NCBI GenBank assembly: GCA_029449235.1
Contig: JANATG010000015.1
Coordinates: 868,001 to 932,000, forward strand
From: Linnemannia schmuckeri
Taxonomy: Eukaryota; Mortierellomycota; Mortierellomycetes; Mortierellales; Mortierellaceae
Direction: 5' to 3'
DNA length: 64,000 nt
Shown here: positions 12,455 to 25,336 of the stretch, one piece after another
Position numbering within the stretch: position 1 is the first letter of the stretch
How the letters are laid out: each line of letters begins with the position of its first letter
Notes under the pieces: model-generated
Told to the model about the DNA's origin: nothing
The model's database searches: none
What the model saw: the letters and a program-made list of their open reading frames with translations, nothing else
Made by a program: the position numbers and the translations under genes

Positions 12455-14080
12455 TTACCTGGCCCACTCCACACGAAGAATCAAATTATCATAACCACGT
12501 CCGTCAATGGCCTCCAACGCACGCTGAGCATCCTCACGCATTGTGAACGAGACAAAGGCGAAACCCTTGCATTGGTTGGTCTCGCGATCGCGCGCCAAGA
12601 AGACGCGAGAGATGTGTCCGAAACGCTTGAAGAGCTCCGAGACATCGGCCTCGGTAACATCCTCTGACAAGTTGGTGACACGGAGCGTGGGCTGCTCGTC
12701 GCGCTTCTCGCGCATAGAATCGCGGTCGCTGCCCTTGGGGCCAGAAGCTCCAGCACGCATGTGGGGGGCAATGTACTTCGAGCCAGTCTGCTGTTCCTCG
12801 GGGGCTATATCATTTTACATTGAATTTGAAAGGGGGTGAAATTGTTAATCTCTGCTAGTTTTTTGTGTCCTTGCTTTCAATAATAGAAAAAACAGCCAAT
12901 GTCCAGCTTTTCTAGTGCTTGTCCGTTCGCTCGGTGCTTGAACAACCAGCCGACAACCGATCACAAATAAAACTTACCAGTCTCCTCGGCGGCAGCGGCA
13001 GGGGCAGCGGCAGCATCCTCCATGCCGAGCGAATCCTTGTAGGGACATTTTGTGGTGAAATGGTCGCCCTTGCAGATACGGCAGAGAATCTTTTTGTTCT
13101 GGAGCTGTGCCTTCATAGCCTCGTGCTTCTCATCCACATCCTGAACAACATCGCCTGTCGACGAGAGCTTCAACTTGATGTTATCACCAACGTTGGTCGT
13201 TGCTGGGTCAGGACCGGGGCGGTTTCCCTTCTCCTTTCCGAACTTGGGCCACTTCTATATAAGCCGTTATGTTTACCGTTTGGAAAAAGGGGTAAATGTG
13301 TGTTAGTGGCAAAATCGTCAAGAATCTTTCTCTTTCAGTGCTGAAAGACGAAAGGGTTGCAAATGTGCTCAGTGGGACGCGTAAAGTGGTATGTTACCTT
13401 GCGGGCAGCGACGGCCTTGTTCACAACATCGTGGATCAGCTTCTTCTGAGTGCGGCGAGTAACCTACAGATATATGACGTGCAATAACGCAGGAAGTGAA
13501 GTGAGTACAACCGAGTCGATGTGTTGATAATGAGGGGCTCAGTAACGAGCGGAGAGGAGTTGTCGATCGGTGGAGAGAAGCGCCGCAGCCAGACTGCGTA
13601 GAGTGATCCTCGGAGGGACTGATAAATAAATGCTGAGGAGGGAAAGGAAGGGGGTGAAAGGGTGTCTCTGTCCGTGCGCCTTTGCTGGTTGTCCGTTGTA
13701 TTCTTCAGGACTGTGCGCGCCTTTCCAGGGGGGACACAAGAAAGCATCCCATCGAAGTCGCTCTGCTCTACTGAGAAAAGAGCAGCTCTTTGGCGACATG
13801 TCGACGGCTGTTTGCTTGGGTGTTTGTCGGTTTTTTGTCAATGGTCGCTTCTGATTTGGATTTGTCGAATTGAGCTCAGGTACGACCCCCGCAGTAGTAG
13901 TGGCTGGTTCAGGAAGTATTTTTTTTTTCCTTGTGATTCAAGATTTTATACCTTGACTTTCTTGCCATCCTCGTTAGTTCTGTATTCGATGGTGGTGGTG
14001 ATGCCGTTGGCGTCGGTGAAGGTCTGGGGCTGATCCTCGCCGTCGACCTCATCGGCCCAGTTAGTAGCAGAGACGGGCAT
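12455..14080 (-). CDS. TIF35: Translation initiation factor eIF3 subunit g
   Basis: Four exons on the minus strand: 14080-13952, 13463-13398, 13254-12978 and 12804-12455, giving 273 residues (yeast Tif35 is about 274). The N-terminus (NWADEVDGED, then a TTTIEYR segment) is the eIF3i-binding region. A CCHC zinc knuckle (C-R-I-C-x4-H-x4-C) follows near residues 115-127, then an Ala-rich linker and a C-terminal RRM with RNP2-like TLRVTNLSE and RNP1-like KGFAFVSF. The protein is part of the eIF3 complex, promoting scanning and reinitiation. All junctions keep phase. Its start lies 357 bp from the divergent Isd11 gene, so the two probably share a promoter. The first intron is 488 nt. Confidence 0.95.
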
Positions 14081-14437
14081 TGCTGTGATGATGAAGAGTG
14101 AAGAGTGAAAAGGAGAGGAAGAGATGCCTTGCCACGAACGAACGATCTATCAAACACAAACAACAAAAAAACGCTGATCACGTGAACCCTGCCTCTTATC
14201 ATAGTTACAAAAATAAGTTATTTCCATGCACAGCTCGCTTCTTGCGAAGTTGACGTAGACTTTCTTGAAGTCTAAAAAAGGCAATAATTGTATCCATCTC
14301 CCCTGCCCGCATTTCCCTAATTCCCTGCGCTGCTTTTGACTCCACCTACCCACCACCGTTGCTCATACCTTCCCTCTCCCTCTCTCCTCTTCTCTCTTCC
14401 AAATCACTCTTACACTCCCCTCTCACAACCAACAATA
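14081..14437. promoter_or_regulatory. Shared divergent promoter, eIF3g / Isd11
   Basis: Only 357 bp separate the two start codons. The Isd11 side is C+T rich on its sense strand (about 14340-14435), the usual leader style in this window. I see no clear TATA box. Joint use as a bidirectional promoter is inferred from spacing alone. Confidence 0.5.
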
Positions 14438-14728
14438 ATGTCCGTTGTCGCACACCGCTCCCAGGTCTTGACCCTCTACAAGGACCTTCTCCACCACTCG
14501 TCCAAATTCGCCGCCTACAACTTCCGCGACTATGCCGTCCGCCGCACTCGGGACGCATTCCACGCCGCCAAAAACGAGACCGACCCCGCCAAAATCGAGG
14601 CCCTGATCCGCAAAGCCGAACAACAGCTCGAGGTCGTCAAGCGCCAGTCGGTGATCTCTCAGCTCTACGGTGGCGAGAAGCTTGTGGTTGAGAACCCCAA
14701 GAACCAAAAGATTTTCCGGAGACATTAA
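14438..14728 (+). CDS. ISD11: LYR-motif Fe-S biogenesis protein Isd11 (LYRM4)
   Basis: An intronless 96-residue protein. It has the LYR-type motif LYKD at residues 13-16, then AYNFRDYAVRRTRDAF and the hallmark VVKRQSVISQLY, which matches the KRQSVISQ block of yeast Isd11. Isd11 binds and stabilises the mitochondrial cysteine desulfurase Nfs1 and its acyl carrier protein at the first step of Fe-S cluster assembly. An upstream in-frame ATG at 14336 would only add a low-complexity leader, so I start at 14438, which gives the usual length. There is no obvious cleaved presequence, as for other Isd11 proteins. An AATAAA-like signal lies near 14997. Confidence 0.95.
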   Translation: MSVVAHRSQVLTLYKDLLHHSSKFAAYNFRDYAVRRTRDAFHAAKNETDPAKIEALIRKAEQQLEVVKRQSVISQLYGGEKLVVENPKNQKIFRRH

Positions 14729-15320
14729 ACGACGAGTGTTCAAGACAACTCTCACTGGAAACGCTGGCAGGAGCAGGAGCGGGAGGACAAAACCCCAGGA
14801 TTTTTTTTTTAAACACTCATCGGAAAGAACCTCACCGAAGTCTAATCGTTTTCGACGAGTAACGGGCAAATGCACCTTCCAGGGCGAACTTCAACACTCT
14901 CCCTTGCTCATTCCTTACTCCTCAACCGACGAAACCGACATCCAACACCAACCTACTTCCCTCCACTCTTTTAGACACCCACTTCTCCCCTTGTAAAATA
15001 AATCCCTACCACCACCAATTGCTGCGCACAACATTGTTCAATCTTTTTTTTATTATTCCGCAGATGTCGAAGGGAGGACTAGTCCCAATTGTCAGATCAC
15101 GATGCAAAAGAAGCTGATTGTTCAAGTGGAGGATCGTTTTTATTATTTGTATTGTCAAAATATGGGTAAGGTAGAGGTAATGAAAAGAGATATATGATAG
15201 GAATGGCAATGGTCAATGTTGATCAATGGCTGAAAGAGGTAGGGTATTGTGTGTATGAGAATCGAATGGTAAGATTGGTCCTGTATCTGCAGCTGTTCTA
15301 GGAGTTGATGGACCCTCAGA
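14729..15320. other. Convergent 3' flank region
   Basis: The space between the stop codons of Isd11 (+) and the Gln-rich gene (-). It contains Isd11 3' UTR-like sequence to about 15000, then an A+T-rich stretch that should be the 3' UTR of the minus-strand gene. No gene was recognised. Confidence 0.5.
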
Positions 15321-16305
15321 TCAGTTATCAGATTGGATTGCAGTAACAGCAGTCGCCGGGTGAGAGGGTGAAGGGCGAGAATAGGCACCCTTCCAGAAAC
15401 CAAGTCCCTTCTCGTTTTCATTGATATGAACAGGAGGACTCGGGTATGGCGTCTGCTGTTGAAGCTGCTGTTGAGCTCCGGTGTTAGATCGCTGAGGACC
15501 GGCGTTAGATTGTGCTGTGAGTTGTGAGGGACACTGCTGCTGCGTTGGTGGTTTAGTGCTTTGAGGAAAATAGCCAGACATAGCGATCAGCGTTGGGAAT
15601 GGCGTTTGACCGGCAGGACCCTATCAGAAGCACACGTATGAACAAAGATATTGACGTGCATGGGTCAGTCAAATTTGTGCCTGTAATGGATTTCAACCTT
15701 TTGAGATATGCACGTTTTTTTGTACCTTATTGTAGACATACGAAATCCCATCTAATGATTGCGGAGCACCAAAGATACTCTCGCCCCTGCTCCATCCTAC
15801 AAGAACCGACAAACATGCAAGTTGATGAAAGAAGCGCGTTAGAAGATCTAAAAAGAGAGAGGTAGATAGTCCAAAAAAGAAGGCGCATTGCTTTCTTACC
15901 GTTTGGCATGGTACTGCCGATAGATACCTGAGGGCCATCCCAATGTCCGTTTCTACATGTTCGATAAGAGAAAGGTACGCGTTATTATACCCGATCTTGT
16001 TCATGACAAAAATGTATCCTCGATGGGCAGTCAATAGTCTGGTGTGCTCACCTTGGCATGTGGGTGCCCTTGAAAGGACGATTGCGGCCTGTTGGAGACA
16101 TGATGTTGAATCCATGATCGCACTCCTCTTTTATTCGTGAAATAAAAGAGCAAGAACTTGTGTTAGTGATTCTTGAAAAGTTGACTTTCATACATCAAGT
16201 CCACAGTATTTTGTTACAGAAAGCTTACTTACCACGATCGAGCCAGCGATCGGTTAGCTTTTGGCTAAATCGTTGCTGTTGTCGTTGTTGTTGTTGGCCC
16301 AGCAT
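15321..16305 (-). CDS. Small Gln/Pro-rich protein of unknown function
   Basis: I assembled five short exons: 16305-16233, 16127-16052, 15952-15900, 15796-15726 and 15620-15321 (190 residues). All four introns are 99-105 nt, have GT-AG ends, and join in phase. The N-terminus is MLGQQQQRQQQRFSQKL, then a Gly/Asn/Trp-rich middle (GHWDGPQ, GESIFGAPQSLDGISYVYN) and a Gln/Pro/Ser-rich C-terminal half (SGYFPQSTKPP; GLGFWKGAYSRPSPS). No domain, signal peptide or membrane segment is evident. The uniform introns and preserved frame argue that it is a real gene. I do not recognise it; a nuclear or RNA-associated role would only be a guess from the composition. Exon 2 could use a neighbouring AG acceptor 2 nt away, but only the chosen one keeps the frame. 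Confidence 0.6.
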
Positions 16306-17716
16306 TGTTGTGTTTGAGATTAGGCGTGGTGTTACAAATGTACGGTAAAACGTTGAAAGTAGGTGACAGGAAATAGCTATTGAGGCAATCAAGAAAAAGG
16401 AAGGAGAGGCAGCTCTGAGAATATATATATGTGTGTTCGAGGCGAAAAGGTTTCGGCGCAGTCCATCGTCCATCCAAGATTGGATCCATTCCAACTTATG
16501 CTTGTAATAAATCGTCCTCTTCCTCCTTCTCTCTCCCTCCTTCCTTCCTTTCTCTGTCCTCGACCCTTCGCTCCCATTATTTTTCTTGATGTGTTTTACC
16601 GTAATCCGTTTATTATATGTTTCTGGGGCAAACAAGAAACGTCTATTGTCTTCTGGACCAAATTGGCCAACAGCATGAGAGGGTCGATCATATGTGTGAT
16701 GGTGAGTGGGTAATGGATGATGCGTGACAAAGGCAAAGGACGGAGAAAGAGAGGCTCAAAATTGTTGGGTGATTCTGGGATAAGCGACACGTCGGACGCG
16801 TCTATATATTTTTTCGTGTTTGTGTGTACGAGTGTGTCTGTTGGTGGTTCATTTCTCCTCGTTTATGCACACACTCCACCGTAGCTTGATGAAGAAAACA
16901 AGGAAAAAATGACAAGGTCTATTCATGCAGATCGAACGGCACTTACACACCATCGATGATGTGTCCTCGTCGTCGTTTCTTTCAGACTCTGCATTTCCAT
17001 TAGCTACTTCTCGCTTCGTAAAACAAAAAAATAATATAAAAAGGTTGCCTTATGAGGATATCTTTTAGCGGGGCAAGGGAAGAAGAGAATGTAATAAGAT
17101 CTTATCCTCCCCGGCCCTTCAGCATTTCTAATTCGTAAGAGTGACAAGCTCTCAACTAACGACACGTTCTTTCACCGATTTTGTTTTCTCTTCTCTACCT
17201 CCTCGTCACAATCTTTCGCTCTCGGCTCGCTCGAGATGCAGGCAGGTCAGAGAACTGAGCGAGACATATGTATGGAGTGTGAAATACCTAGCTTCTCATC
17301 CGCTTCCTCGCATCAATGCAGATGTGGAGCGTTGTTAAATGTGGATGAGGGAAAGCAGTAAGCCCGATTGTGATATGGTATGGTCTTCAATGCGAAACAA
17401 GTTCTCGTTCTCCTTCGTCCTACGAAAATCCTCCTCACCTTTTTTCAATTACTTCTCCTTCTCACTCCCCTAATTCCCTTTGCACCGCCATCCCCGTTTG
17501 TAAAATCCTTATCTCGTCGTGCTTGGTGATATGTGAACATCAGGAACACTTAAGGCAAAACAAAAAGTATGAAATACTTTTGTTGCTTTCTCGTTTCTTT
17601 GTGGATTGGGATGAGAATGGTTTTTTTTTGCATTGTTTCTTTATGTATCATTTTGGTATGTGTATTCTCTACGCATTCTTTCAAAAATAAAGAAGTTAAC
17701 CTCTTCATTCTAATAT
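16306..17716. other. Intergenic region upstream of the Gln-rich gene
   Basis: 1.4 kb without a supportable gene. The part next to 16305 should contain the promoter and leader of the Gln-rich gene; on that gene's sense strand, 16500-16570 is purine-rich. The part before 17716 is the 3' flank of the cyclophilin-40 gene. Open frames are short and not protein-like. Confidence 0.5.
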
Positions 17717-18309
17717 CTATGCGAACATCTTGGCATAAGCCTTCTTCTCCTTATTCCGCTTAGCAGTCAACTTTGTCTGGACAGCCTCGAGCTCCCGAAG
17801 AACACCAGGGTCCTTGGGCGACAGCTTCTTGGCCTGTTCCAAATCAGCCTTAGCAGAGTCCAAATCGTTGATCTTCAAGTAGGCCGATCCACGACGGAAG
17901 AATGCCTTGGTCTTGTCAGCAACCGAGGGAAATTCGGCATCCATATCCAGCACCGTCGTCATATCCTTGATCGTCAACTCGGGCCGGTCCAGTTTCAATG
18001 CGCAGAAGCCCTTGTTGAGGTAGCAAGGAACCTTGACGGCGTAGAATTCCTTGACCAGCTCGGGTGCGTCATCGGCATCAAAGACGGGTTTTTCGTTCAA
18101 ATACCGGATAGCCTTTTGATACTTCTTTTGGGCCTTGGCGTAATCGCCTGCCTTGAAAAAGTTGTTTCCGAGCGTCTTCAAGTCCTGTGCAATTACAACC
18201 AAATCCTTATCCTCCTTGGGTCCCTCGTAATCCTCTATAATACGTGAATGACGGCGAATTTAGTGTCTGTATGGTGCAATGTTTCACAACAAGTGGTCAA
18301 TAAAAGAAC

Positions 18310-18342
<33 letters not shown>

Positions 18343-19459
18343 CAGCACTCTACTTGACACGTACCAGGCCAGTCAGCGTACTTGTCACCGGCATCAGGGG
18401 CAGCGATACCGTCATCCTCGCCCTCAGCCAGCTCACCGCAGTTAGCAATGATAACAGGCGACAAGGGAGTGTCTCCGTTACCCTTGGGGGTCCTCTCGAT
18501 CTCACGGACCACAGAGATACCCTTCAGGACCTTTCCGAACACAACATGCTTGCCATCCAAGTGAGGTGTAGGAACCGTGGTGACAAAGAATTGCGCTAAT
18601 TGTATGTCAAATATAAACAGATGTTTACTCTATTAGTTCCTCGCGTCGTCTTCAAGCATTTCTCTGATCAAGGACAAAGACACGTCGAGATTAGTGCCAA
18701 GTTTGCTGGGTCACGTACAGCCATTGGTGCCAGCTCCGGCATTGGCCATGGAAAGCAAGAAGGGCACGTCGTGCTTCAAGTCAAAGTTCTCGTCCTCGAA
18801 TTTGGCGCCATAGATCGATTCGCCTCCAGTTCCGTTCTGGTTCGAGAAATCGCCTCCTTGAATCATGAAATCCTATAAGCAAATTAATTCCGTGAAAAAT
18901 GATATCAGACCTCTAGATATTTGGTTTCAAAAGAACCAATCAATCAATCAATGGCGCATCCATAGCGAAGTGAATACATACGGGAATGATACGGTGGAAG
19001 GGGGCTCCCTTGTATGTCAATGGCTTGCCAGTGGTCTGTCCGATACCCTTCTCGCCTACACAATTGAAACATATAAAAGAACGCGTATTTTGTCAGCCAA
19101 ACAGGTTCACAAAGTACCTACGGTTCAAAACGACATTCAAAGAAAAGAGAGAAAGAGCAATTAAACAAGTTTACCTGTGCAAAGAGCGCGGAAGTTCTCA
19201 GCAGTCTTAGGAACAACATCGGCAAACTAATTTCAGATTTGTCAAAAGTTTTAGTGCAAGGTGTTAACTCAAAGAACACATAACTACTTTTTTATTTTCA
19301 GGAACCGGAATAGTCCAGCCAGTCGGGGGCGGTGAACAAACAAGCACGGTGGAAGCAAGGTTTTGTTGTCGCTCATTGGGGTCATACCAGCTCGAAGACA
19401 ATGCGCCCGATGGGCTCCTGGCCGATGGTGATGTCAAAGTAAGTACGGGGGTTTGGCAT
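17717..19459 (-). CDS. CPR6: Cyclophilin-40-type peptidyl-prolyl isomerase with TPR domain
   Basis: Six exons: 19459-19388, 19226-19175, 19055-18982, 18872-18719, 18595-18365 and 18234-17717 (366 residues). Residues 1-~170 are a cyclophilin domain: YFDITIGQEPIGRIVFEL, FRALCTGEKG, FHRIIPDFMIQGGDF with the catalytic-site Arg, then FFVTTVPTPHLDGKHVVFGKV. The His in LDGKH replaces the Trp common in cyclophilin A, as in many Cyp40 proteins. Residues ~200-350 hold three TPR repeats (LGNNFFKAGDYAKAQKKY, NKGFCALKL, FRRGSAYLKINDLDSAKADL). Such proteins (Cpr6/Cpr7, CyPD) bind the C-terminal EEVD of Hsp90 and assist client folding. Intron 5 carries a 30-nt poly-T tract on the sense strand. Confidence 0.95.
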
Positions 19460-19752
19460 TATGAGTAGTGTGTTTGTGAGAGAATAATGGGAGAGAAAGA
19501 AAGAAAGAAAAGTACACTCGTGTGTGCAAAAGAACCTGAAAGAAAAAACGAGCAACCGCCAGAGACGTTTCTCGAAAACCGAACACTTGTCACGTGCGGT
19601 ACTGATTGGTCAATATTTGGTGGCGTCAACGCCTCGATGCTTTTTTATTTTTTTTTGTGCATAGAGAAAAAAATATGAGGAGGGATGAGATGTATGATGG
19701 ATTTTCTGGACGGTCTAAGAGAGTGTCTAATAAATCAAGATGGTGAAGTGTC

Positions 19753-21071
19753 TTATTCGTTCACGTTGAGACTCAAGCCATCAAAAATCTTGTTGGCGAT
19801 CGTCTCATCCTTAAACTGGAGCATGTAGATAATACTCATCTTCTCCTGAGGATTCTGCAACGTAATCGCCAGCTTCTTGGGTCCCACCAACTCAAGACAA
19901 TCCTGCTGCACAATCACGCTGTCCAGGATCCGCTTCTGACTCGAGATCAGACCCACAAACAACCGCACATAGCCCGAGGGCTTCTCCATCCGGATCTCGA
20001 CCCGCGAGGCTCCCAAACTCATCCACTGACCATGATCTCCTGCCTGGAGCAGCAGTTTGCACTCGGCAGGTGGGTACATTGGCGTTAGCGTCTGTTTCAC
20101 AACTTCCTTTTTGCGCACCTGAGTGTTCTGGACGACTGTCGAGGCCAAACTCTGTCCACGCGACAAGACGGGCGAGGCCGACTTTTGTAAGCTGGGATCA
20201 TACATCGCACGGTCCTTGGTCCTCTGGAACGCCATGCAGAACTCTTCAGCCTCGCGTCCCGAGTTGAGTGCCACCAAGAACCACTGAACACTCGCTCCCA
20301 TATCCATCGAGACACTGACATCAGTCTCGGAAGCACGGCGGAAACTGGTCGATTCGACAATCCAAGCGTTCAGAACCAGCTGACCGGACTCGTACGTCGT
20401 CACTGCCATAGCCAACCGGTTGGCAGTCGTCAAGCGCAGCTCGACGTAGCAGTCATCGTCCTCCACCAGGGGATCCCAGATGTCGTCACGCCATTGGAAG
20501 ACATCACAGGGCTTGGTCTTCAAAATGACTTCCTTGGCTGACGCAACATCGCCCATTGCAACCACTCTTCCACGTGGGGCGCCAGGCCTAGCCATCATGG
20601 TGTTGTCCCTGCGCATACTCTATTCGCCATAATAGGTTGTCGTGGTACCACAGAGAAACGATTTGTTAATGACGTTGGAATTGAAAGTATATGTGACTTA
20701 TTTAAAATAACTGAAAGGTGCTCGCAAAACTCACCATGCGGTAGTTAGGGTTGTGTGGAGGACGTCCACCGCCGCCTGGAGACATCATGGGCCTACCCAT
20801 TCCGCCGTTAGGAGACATCTGAGGTCTGAAGCCGGGTGAGGGCATGCCAGGCATTGGTCCGCCGCCACCGCCACCCATGGCCAGCATAGGGGGACGAGGG
20901 TGAGGACTCATAGGCCCACCAGGGTGTCCCTGGAATGAGGGTGACATTGGACCGTTGTTGTGTGGGCCACCTTGGAAGGTCGGCGACAGAGGTGAACCAG
21001 GGCCCATAGGTCTCATAGGACGATTCTGAGTGTGATTCCTGTTCAACTGCTGCTGCTGTTGGTGGTTATTT

Positions 21072-21115
<44 letters not shown>

Positions 21116-21946
21116 AGCCTTGAGGGAGTCCTGCTGTTGAGCATTGTTGACCTCGTCAATCCAGTCAAACTTCAGCTGGTCCTCTAGAGCCCATAGCCGT
21201 GCCTTGACTCTATTGACGATCGTCAGTTCGACCATGGGTTCTACAAAGCGCAATGACAATCTATTAATATACCGCAATTCAAACGGTGATCAACACACCA
21301 AAAAAAAAAAAAAAAAAAAAAGAGACAAACTCATGACTTATAACTTACCATCCTCATCGACAGAGCAGTCCTTGGCAGAGACGTGTCGGATTGCCAGAGG
21401 AGGAAAGAGGAGCCAGAACATAGACTCGTCGCCCTCGGGAAGGTTGTCGATCTCATCCTGAGTTTTGATGCGGCAGATGAGCAGGAGGTCGGTCAAAAGG
21501 ATGATGTATCCGTCGTTGAATCGTTCTACGTCGCCATTGTCTGTTGAGATGGTGAAGGCAAAGTCACCACGGATGAGGACGTCGCGCTCAATCAATGCCA
21601 AGGAGAGGGAGCATGCCTAGTAGGTTTGTTAGAATAAATCAAAAAAATATTTCGATCCAATACGAGTGATGGGATAATAGATGTTGATGTTGCAGAGATA
21701 GTAGATTCCGATAAGTAATGGTGTGATATGATGCGATTTCCATTTGGATATGGATTAGTGGGTGGTGATTGATGTTTGTGTGACCATCGAAACAGAGGAG
21801 TTGATAAAGAGGACGGAGTGCATAAGACAAAAAGGGAAATCGATTGGAAAAGAGAAAAAGAAGAGAAATCGATGATCTGTGATCAGGCAAACTGTTACAC
21901 ATTAAAGATCATCACTCTCTGATAACATATCTCTCCTAGTAACTCT

Positions 21947-21977
<31 letters not shown>

Positions 21978-23947
21978 GCTTCCCGTATCTTTTTTTTTGT
22001 CGCGTCATCCTTACCTTGGGCTGCATTGTAAAGAGATCTAAGACTCGGGATGTATCAAGGGATCTCTCCAATTCCATCATGGCCTCTGCAGTCCGGAGTG
22101 TGTTGTTGCCGGCCTGCTGTTGCTGCTGGGGACGATGGTTAGGCGACATGGGTGAAGGAGGCAAAGCTGGAGAACCATTGTAGTTGTTTCCTCCTCCTCC
22201 TTGCTGTGGAGGGAATCCAGGCGAGGTCTGCTCAGTGGTGATTGGGGGCGAAGGAAGCGCGTGCCGCATGGCAGACATGCTAGAGATTCCAGAGAGAGCA
22301 GGGGAAGCAGGATGACGAGAAGTTCCTGGCACATCCACTGTAACAAAGCGCAAGATGGTGTCGATCCTCATAAAAGCCGCCTCCAGTGCGTCAAAGTCAG
22401 GCTTGCCGCGCTCTGACGAATCCAACAGCCTCTATACTCGACGAGCATAGCATGCACATATAATGGAGGGAGAGAGGAAGTTAATTGATGGTCTTGCAGA
22501 ATGATAACTTGTGCCGAATAATATTGCATTGGTATTTGCATTTAGCTTACCATGTAGAGGCGTCGGTAGTAGTGCAGGCGGTCGATTGGTTTCATGAGAA
22601 AAGAGTCGAGCGTGACATGCTGGACTTGCTCAGCGGCGATTTCCTAATCATCAGCAAGGAGAACCAAACGAGTACCAATCTTACATCAGTTATTGCGTAT
22701 GCTCCCTTTTTCAGCGCATGCGCGAAAGGATCGAAAGACGAAACATGAAAATCATTTGTCCTTATTATACTTTCCCATGTCCCATCCTCCCTCTTTCAAG
22801 AGTCCGTTATTGAGAGAGCGAGAGAGAGAAGTTTGTTTCTCTCCCTCTCGTTCTCTCTCCTTGTTCTCTCCTATTATTACGAATATCTTTTTTTCCCTGC
22901 TTCAACGAAATGAGCCACTTACTCCCAAGATATCCTGCAGGCGCGTGTTATTAATGATCTCGGGCCAGTTGTCGAAGTGAGGGACATGGTTGCGACAGTA
23001 GTTAGAGTAGGCTGTCTCCATCGAGTCGACGAACCACATGAGGACGCTGCCGAGCTCCTTCATGACATCTGGACTGGCCTTGACATCGACCAGTTTCTTT
23101 GAGAACTTGCGGTTGACAGAGTAGATGTCCTCGATGTTCCTGAGGAGAATGTCGACCTCCTTGGGAGGGAAGTCGTCCTGAGTCCATCCTGCCGATACGC
23201 GCTGTTGTTGTTGCAGTTAATTGTCGTGATTATTGGATGATGGGAGAGAGAGGGAGAAAGAGAGAGAGAGAAAGATATAGTTTGAAATGGTAATAAAAAA
23301 TCGCCGAAGAAAGAAGAAAAATAATAAAAGTGTGGGTTAGGATGGATTTGATTTAAAACAAAGGAAAAACTGGTCAGCGAAATTAAAAATAATTTTTGAG
23401 CTGTGTTCAATGCAGGAAATGATCGTACGTACCTGAAGAAGGACCTTGAGATCCGCAACATACTCCTTCTCAGTGTCAACAAGGTCATCCAGCGGGTTCG
23501 GTGCCTTGGGCTGGTTAGGGAATGGCTGCTCAAATGGAGGGCGCTGCAACTGTTAATAAAGGCAATTGAAAAAAGAAAAAAAAAATGGATGGATGTGAGT
23601 CGCTATTTTCCAAGTACACTCGCAAAAAGGGTTCTGGCGGGGTTATGTATGTATTTATGGTCGTGTAACGTATTTCTGTATGTTTCTTACATGAGATGGA
23701 ATGGCTCGCAGGGGGTGCTGATTGCCATAGCCTGCACCAGGGTAACGGCCTCCAGAGTTGGGTCCGTCATTGCCGTTGTAGGGCTGTCAAAGGAAAGAAC
23801 AGAGGGAAATGAGAGAAAAGGAGAGTGTGTTAAGTGGTTTGTTGAATGAGGTTGATGACCATGCTGACTTGGTTGAAAAGTGTGTGCTGCTGTTTTATTT
23901 ACTCTTTGTTGCATAGGGTTTTGCGTGGGCCTCTGTTCTCGTTGCAT
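19753..23947 (-). CDS. RhoGEF (DH-PH) protein with low-complexity insertions
   Basis: Nine exons: 23947-23903, 23783-23691, 23549-23433, 23201-22923, 22643-22551, 22431-22015, 21616-21349, 21240-20735 and 20619-19753, all in phase (894 residues). The DH domain starts at about residue 66 (LDDLVDTEKEYVADLKVLLQ), continues through DDFPPKEVDILLRNIEDIYSVN, and reaches the C-terminal helix DSFLMKPIDRLHYYRRLYM. A Ser/Pro/Gln-rich insertion at about 235-330 precedes a PH-like segment (RDVLIRGDFAFTIS, GYIILLTDLLLICR). A poly-Gln and Pro/Gly/Met-rich linker follows (about 470-605). The last ~285 residues look like another PH-like or actin-regulatory domain that I cannot name. The family activates Rho/Cdc42 GTPases for polarity and wall synthesis at the cortex. 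The exact GTPase is unknown. Confidence 0.82.
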
Positions 23948-25336
23948 TGTGGGAGGTTGTGCTGGCGGCGATGATGAAGTGATGAGAGGAGAGAGAAAGA
24001 GACGTTACGAGGTAAAGTGAAGTGCGGTCGTTAAGGAAAGTGAGTCGTTAAGTAAGGAAAGAGAAGTAGAGAAGAAAGAGAACAACGGCTAAACAGAAAA
24101 ACAATAAAGGAAGAGAGCTGCTGTGAAAAGGGAGGAAGGAAAGTAGAGAGAAAGAGAAGGAGAATCAGGAGGCGAGGAGGAAGGAGAAGGAGAGGGGCGA
24201 AATGAAGGGAGATCAGGTTGGTCGTTAAAGCGGAAGAAAAGTGTCGTTACAAATAGAAGAAAGATTCGATTGGTTCAATGGAACACGTCGTGGCAATGAA
24301 GATATGTGCCTGTGGAGTGAAGAGGAGGGAGACGAGGAGAGGAGACAAGATGACAAAGTTCAAGTTGAAGTCAGTGAGACAGCAAAGAGAAGGAAAGGGA
24401 AGAGGAAAGAAAAAGGGGAAGGAGAAGGGGAAAAGAAAAGGAAAAGATATGGGAAGGAAGCAGTTAAAAGGAAAGGAAGGGGGACGAGGGTAAGAGAGAG
24501 AAGGGTCAAAGAAGAAAAGAAGAAAACGAAGAGCGAGAGAAAAGGACAATCTAATATGGGGTCCACAGGGGACGGATGAACGATTTGAATGTGCGAAAGT
24601 ATGACACGGTCACTTTCACTTTCACTTTCATTTAAAATTCCCCAGGAGACACCACAGGGCAAAGAGAAAAGTGAGCACCGGACTGGAGTACCATACATAT
24701 GAACGACAAGCTAGCCAGGGTAAGGATGAAAAAGTGAGCATCGTGGTCGTAGGATTTAGAGCGGAGCATTTCACTCATGGATCCTGCAATTTATTTTGTG
24801 CTCTCGTCTCGATAAATAAATAACTCGCTTGTACGCTCGTCGCTTGGAGCATCCTATTCGCAAATGGTGCATTCACTCTACCCCTTAGCCCTTTTGTTTA
24901 TTAGGTCCCAGTGGCTGTTATGCTTTAGCCATCGATGCACTAACTAATCTCCATCATCGTCTTTTTTTTATACGGAATACAGCCTGCTTGCCCATGCGAT
25001 CTATACCAAGACCCAGGCTGAGATATGGGCTCCAAATGCCATTCTTTCTTTCTTTGCCTCGTCATCCTGCTTGCACACACTTTTTCATACACATTCCCAA
25101 TCAAACAGATACCAACACAGGTGACTGAGCTACTACAGCACTCATAATGGTACTCCCTTAGGCGTGCCACATGCCATCCTATGCCCAATATTTAGTCTTC
25201 CGATATGAATACAATAATATGTTTTTACTAAACCCTGCTCCCTCCCTTTTCCAATGCGACTCTATGAATAAATGTGTGGTGGTGTGATAACAAAAAAAAT
25301 CGCGCCTCCTTTTGAATCCTGCTAGATATGTGATAT
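23948..25336. other. Purine-rich leader and 3' flank region
   Basis: From 23970 to about 24600 the + strand is extremely A+G rich, so the RhoGEF sense strand has a long polypyrimidine leader. A triplicated CACTTT-type repeat lies at about 24610-24630. The remainder to 25336 should be the 3' flank of the uL29m gene. The open frames in the purine block are composition artefacts (Lys/Glu/Arg only). Confidence 0.5.

Noticed and set aside
24241..24698. Lys/Glu-rich frame and its antisense Phe/Leu/Pro frame
   Set aside because: Purine-rich leader of the RhoGEF gene; both strands stay open only because of base skew.
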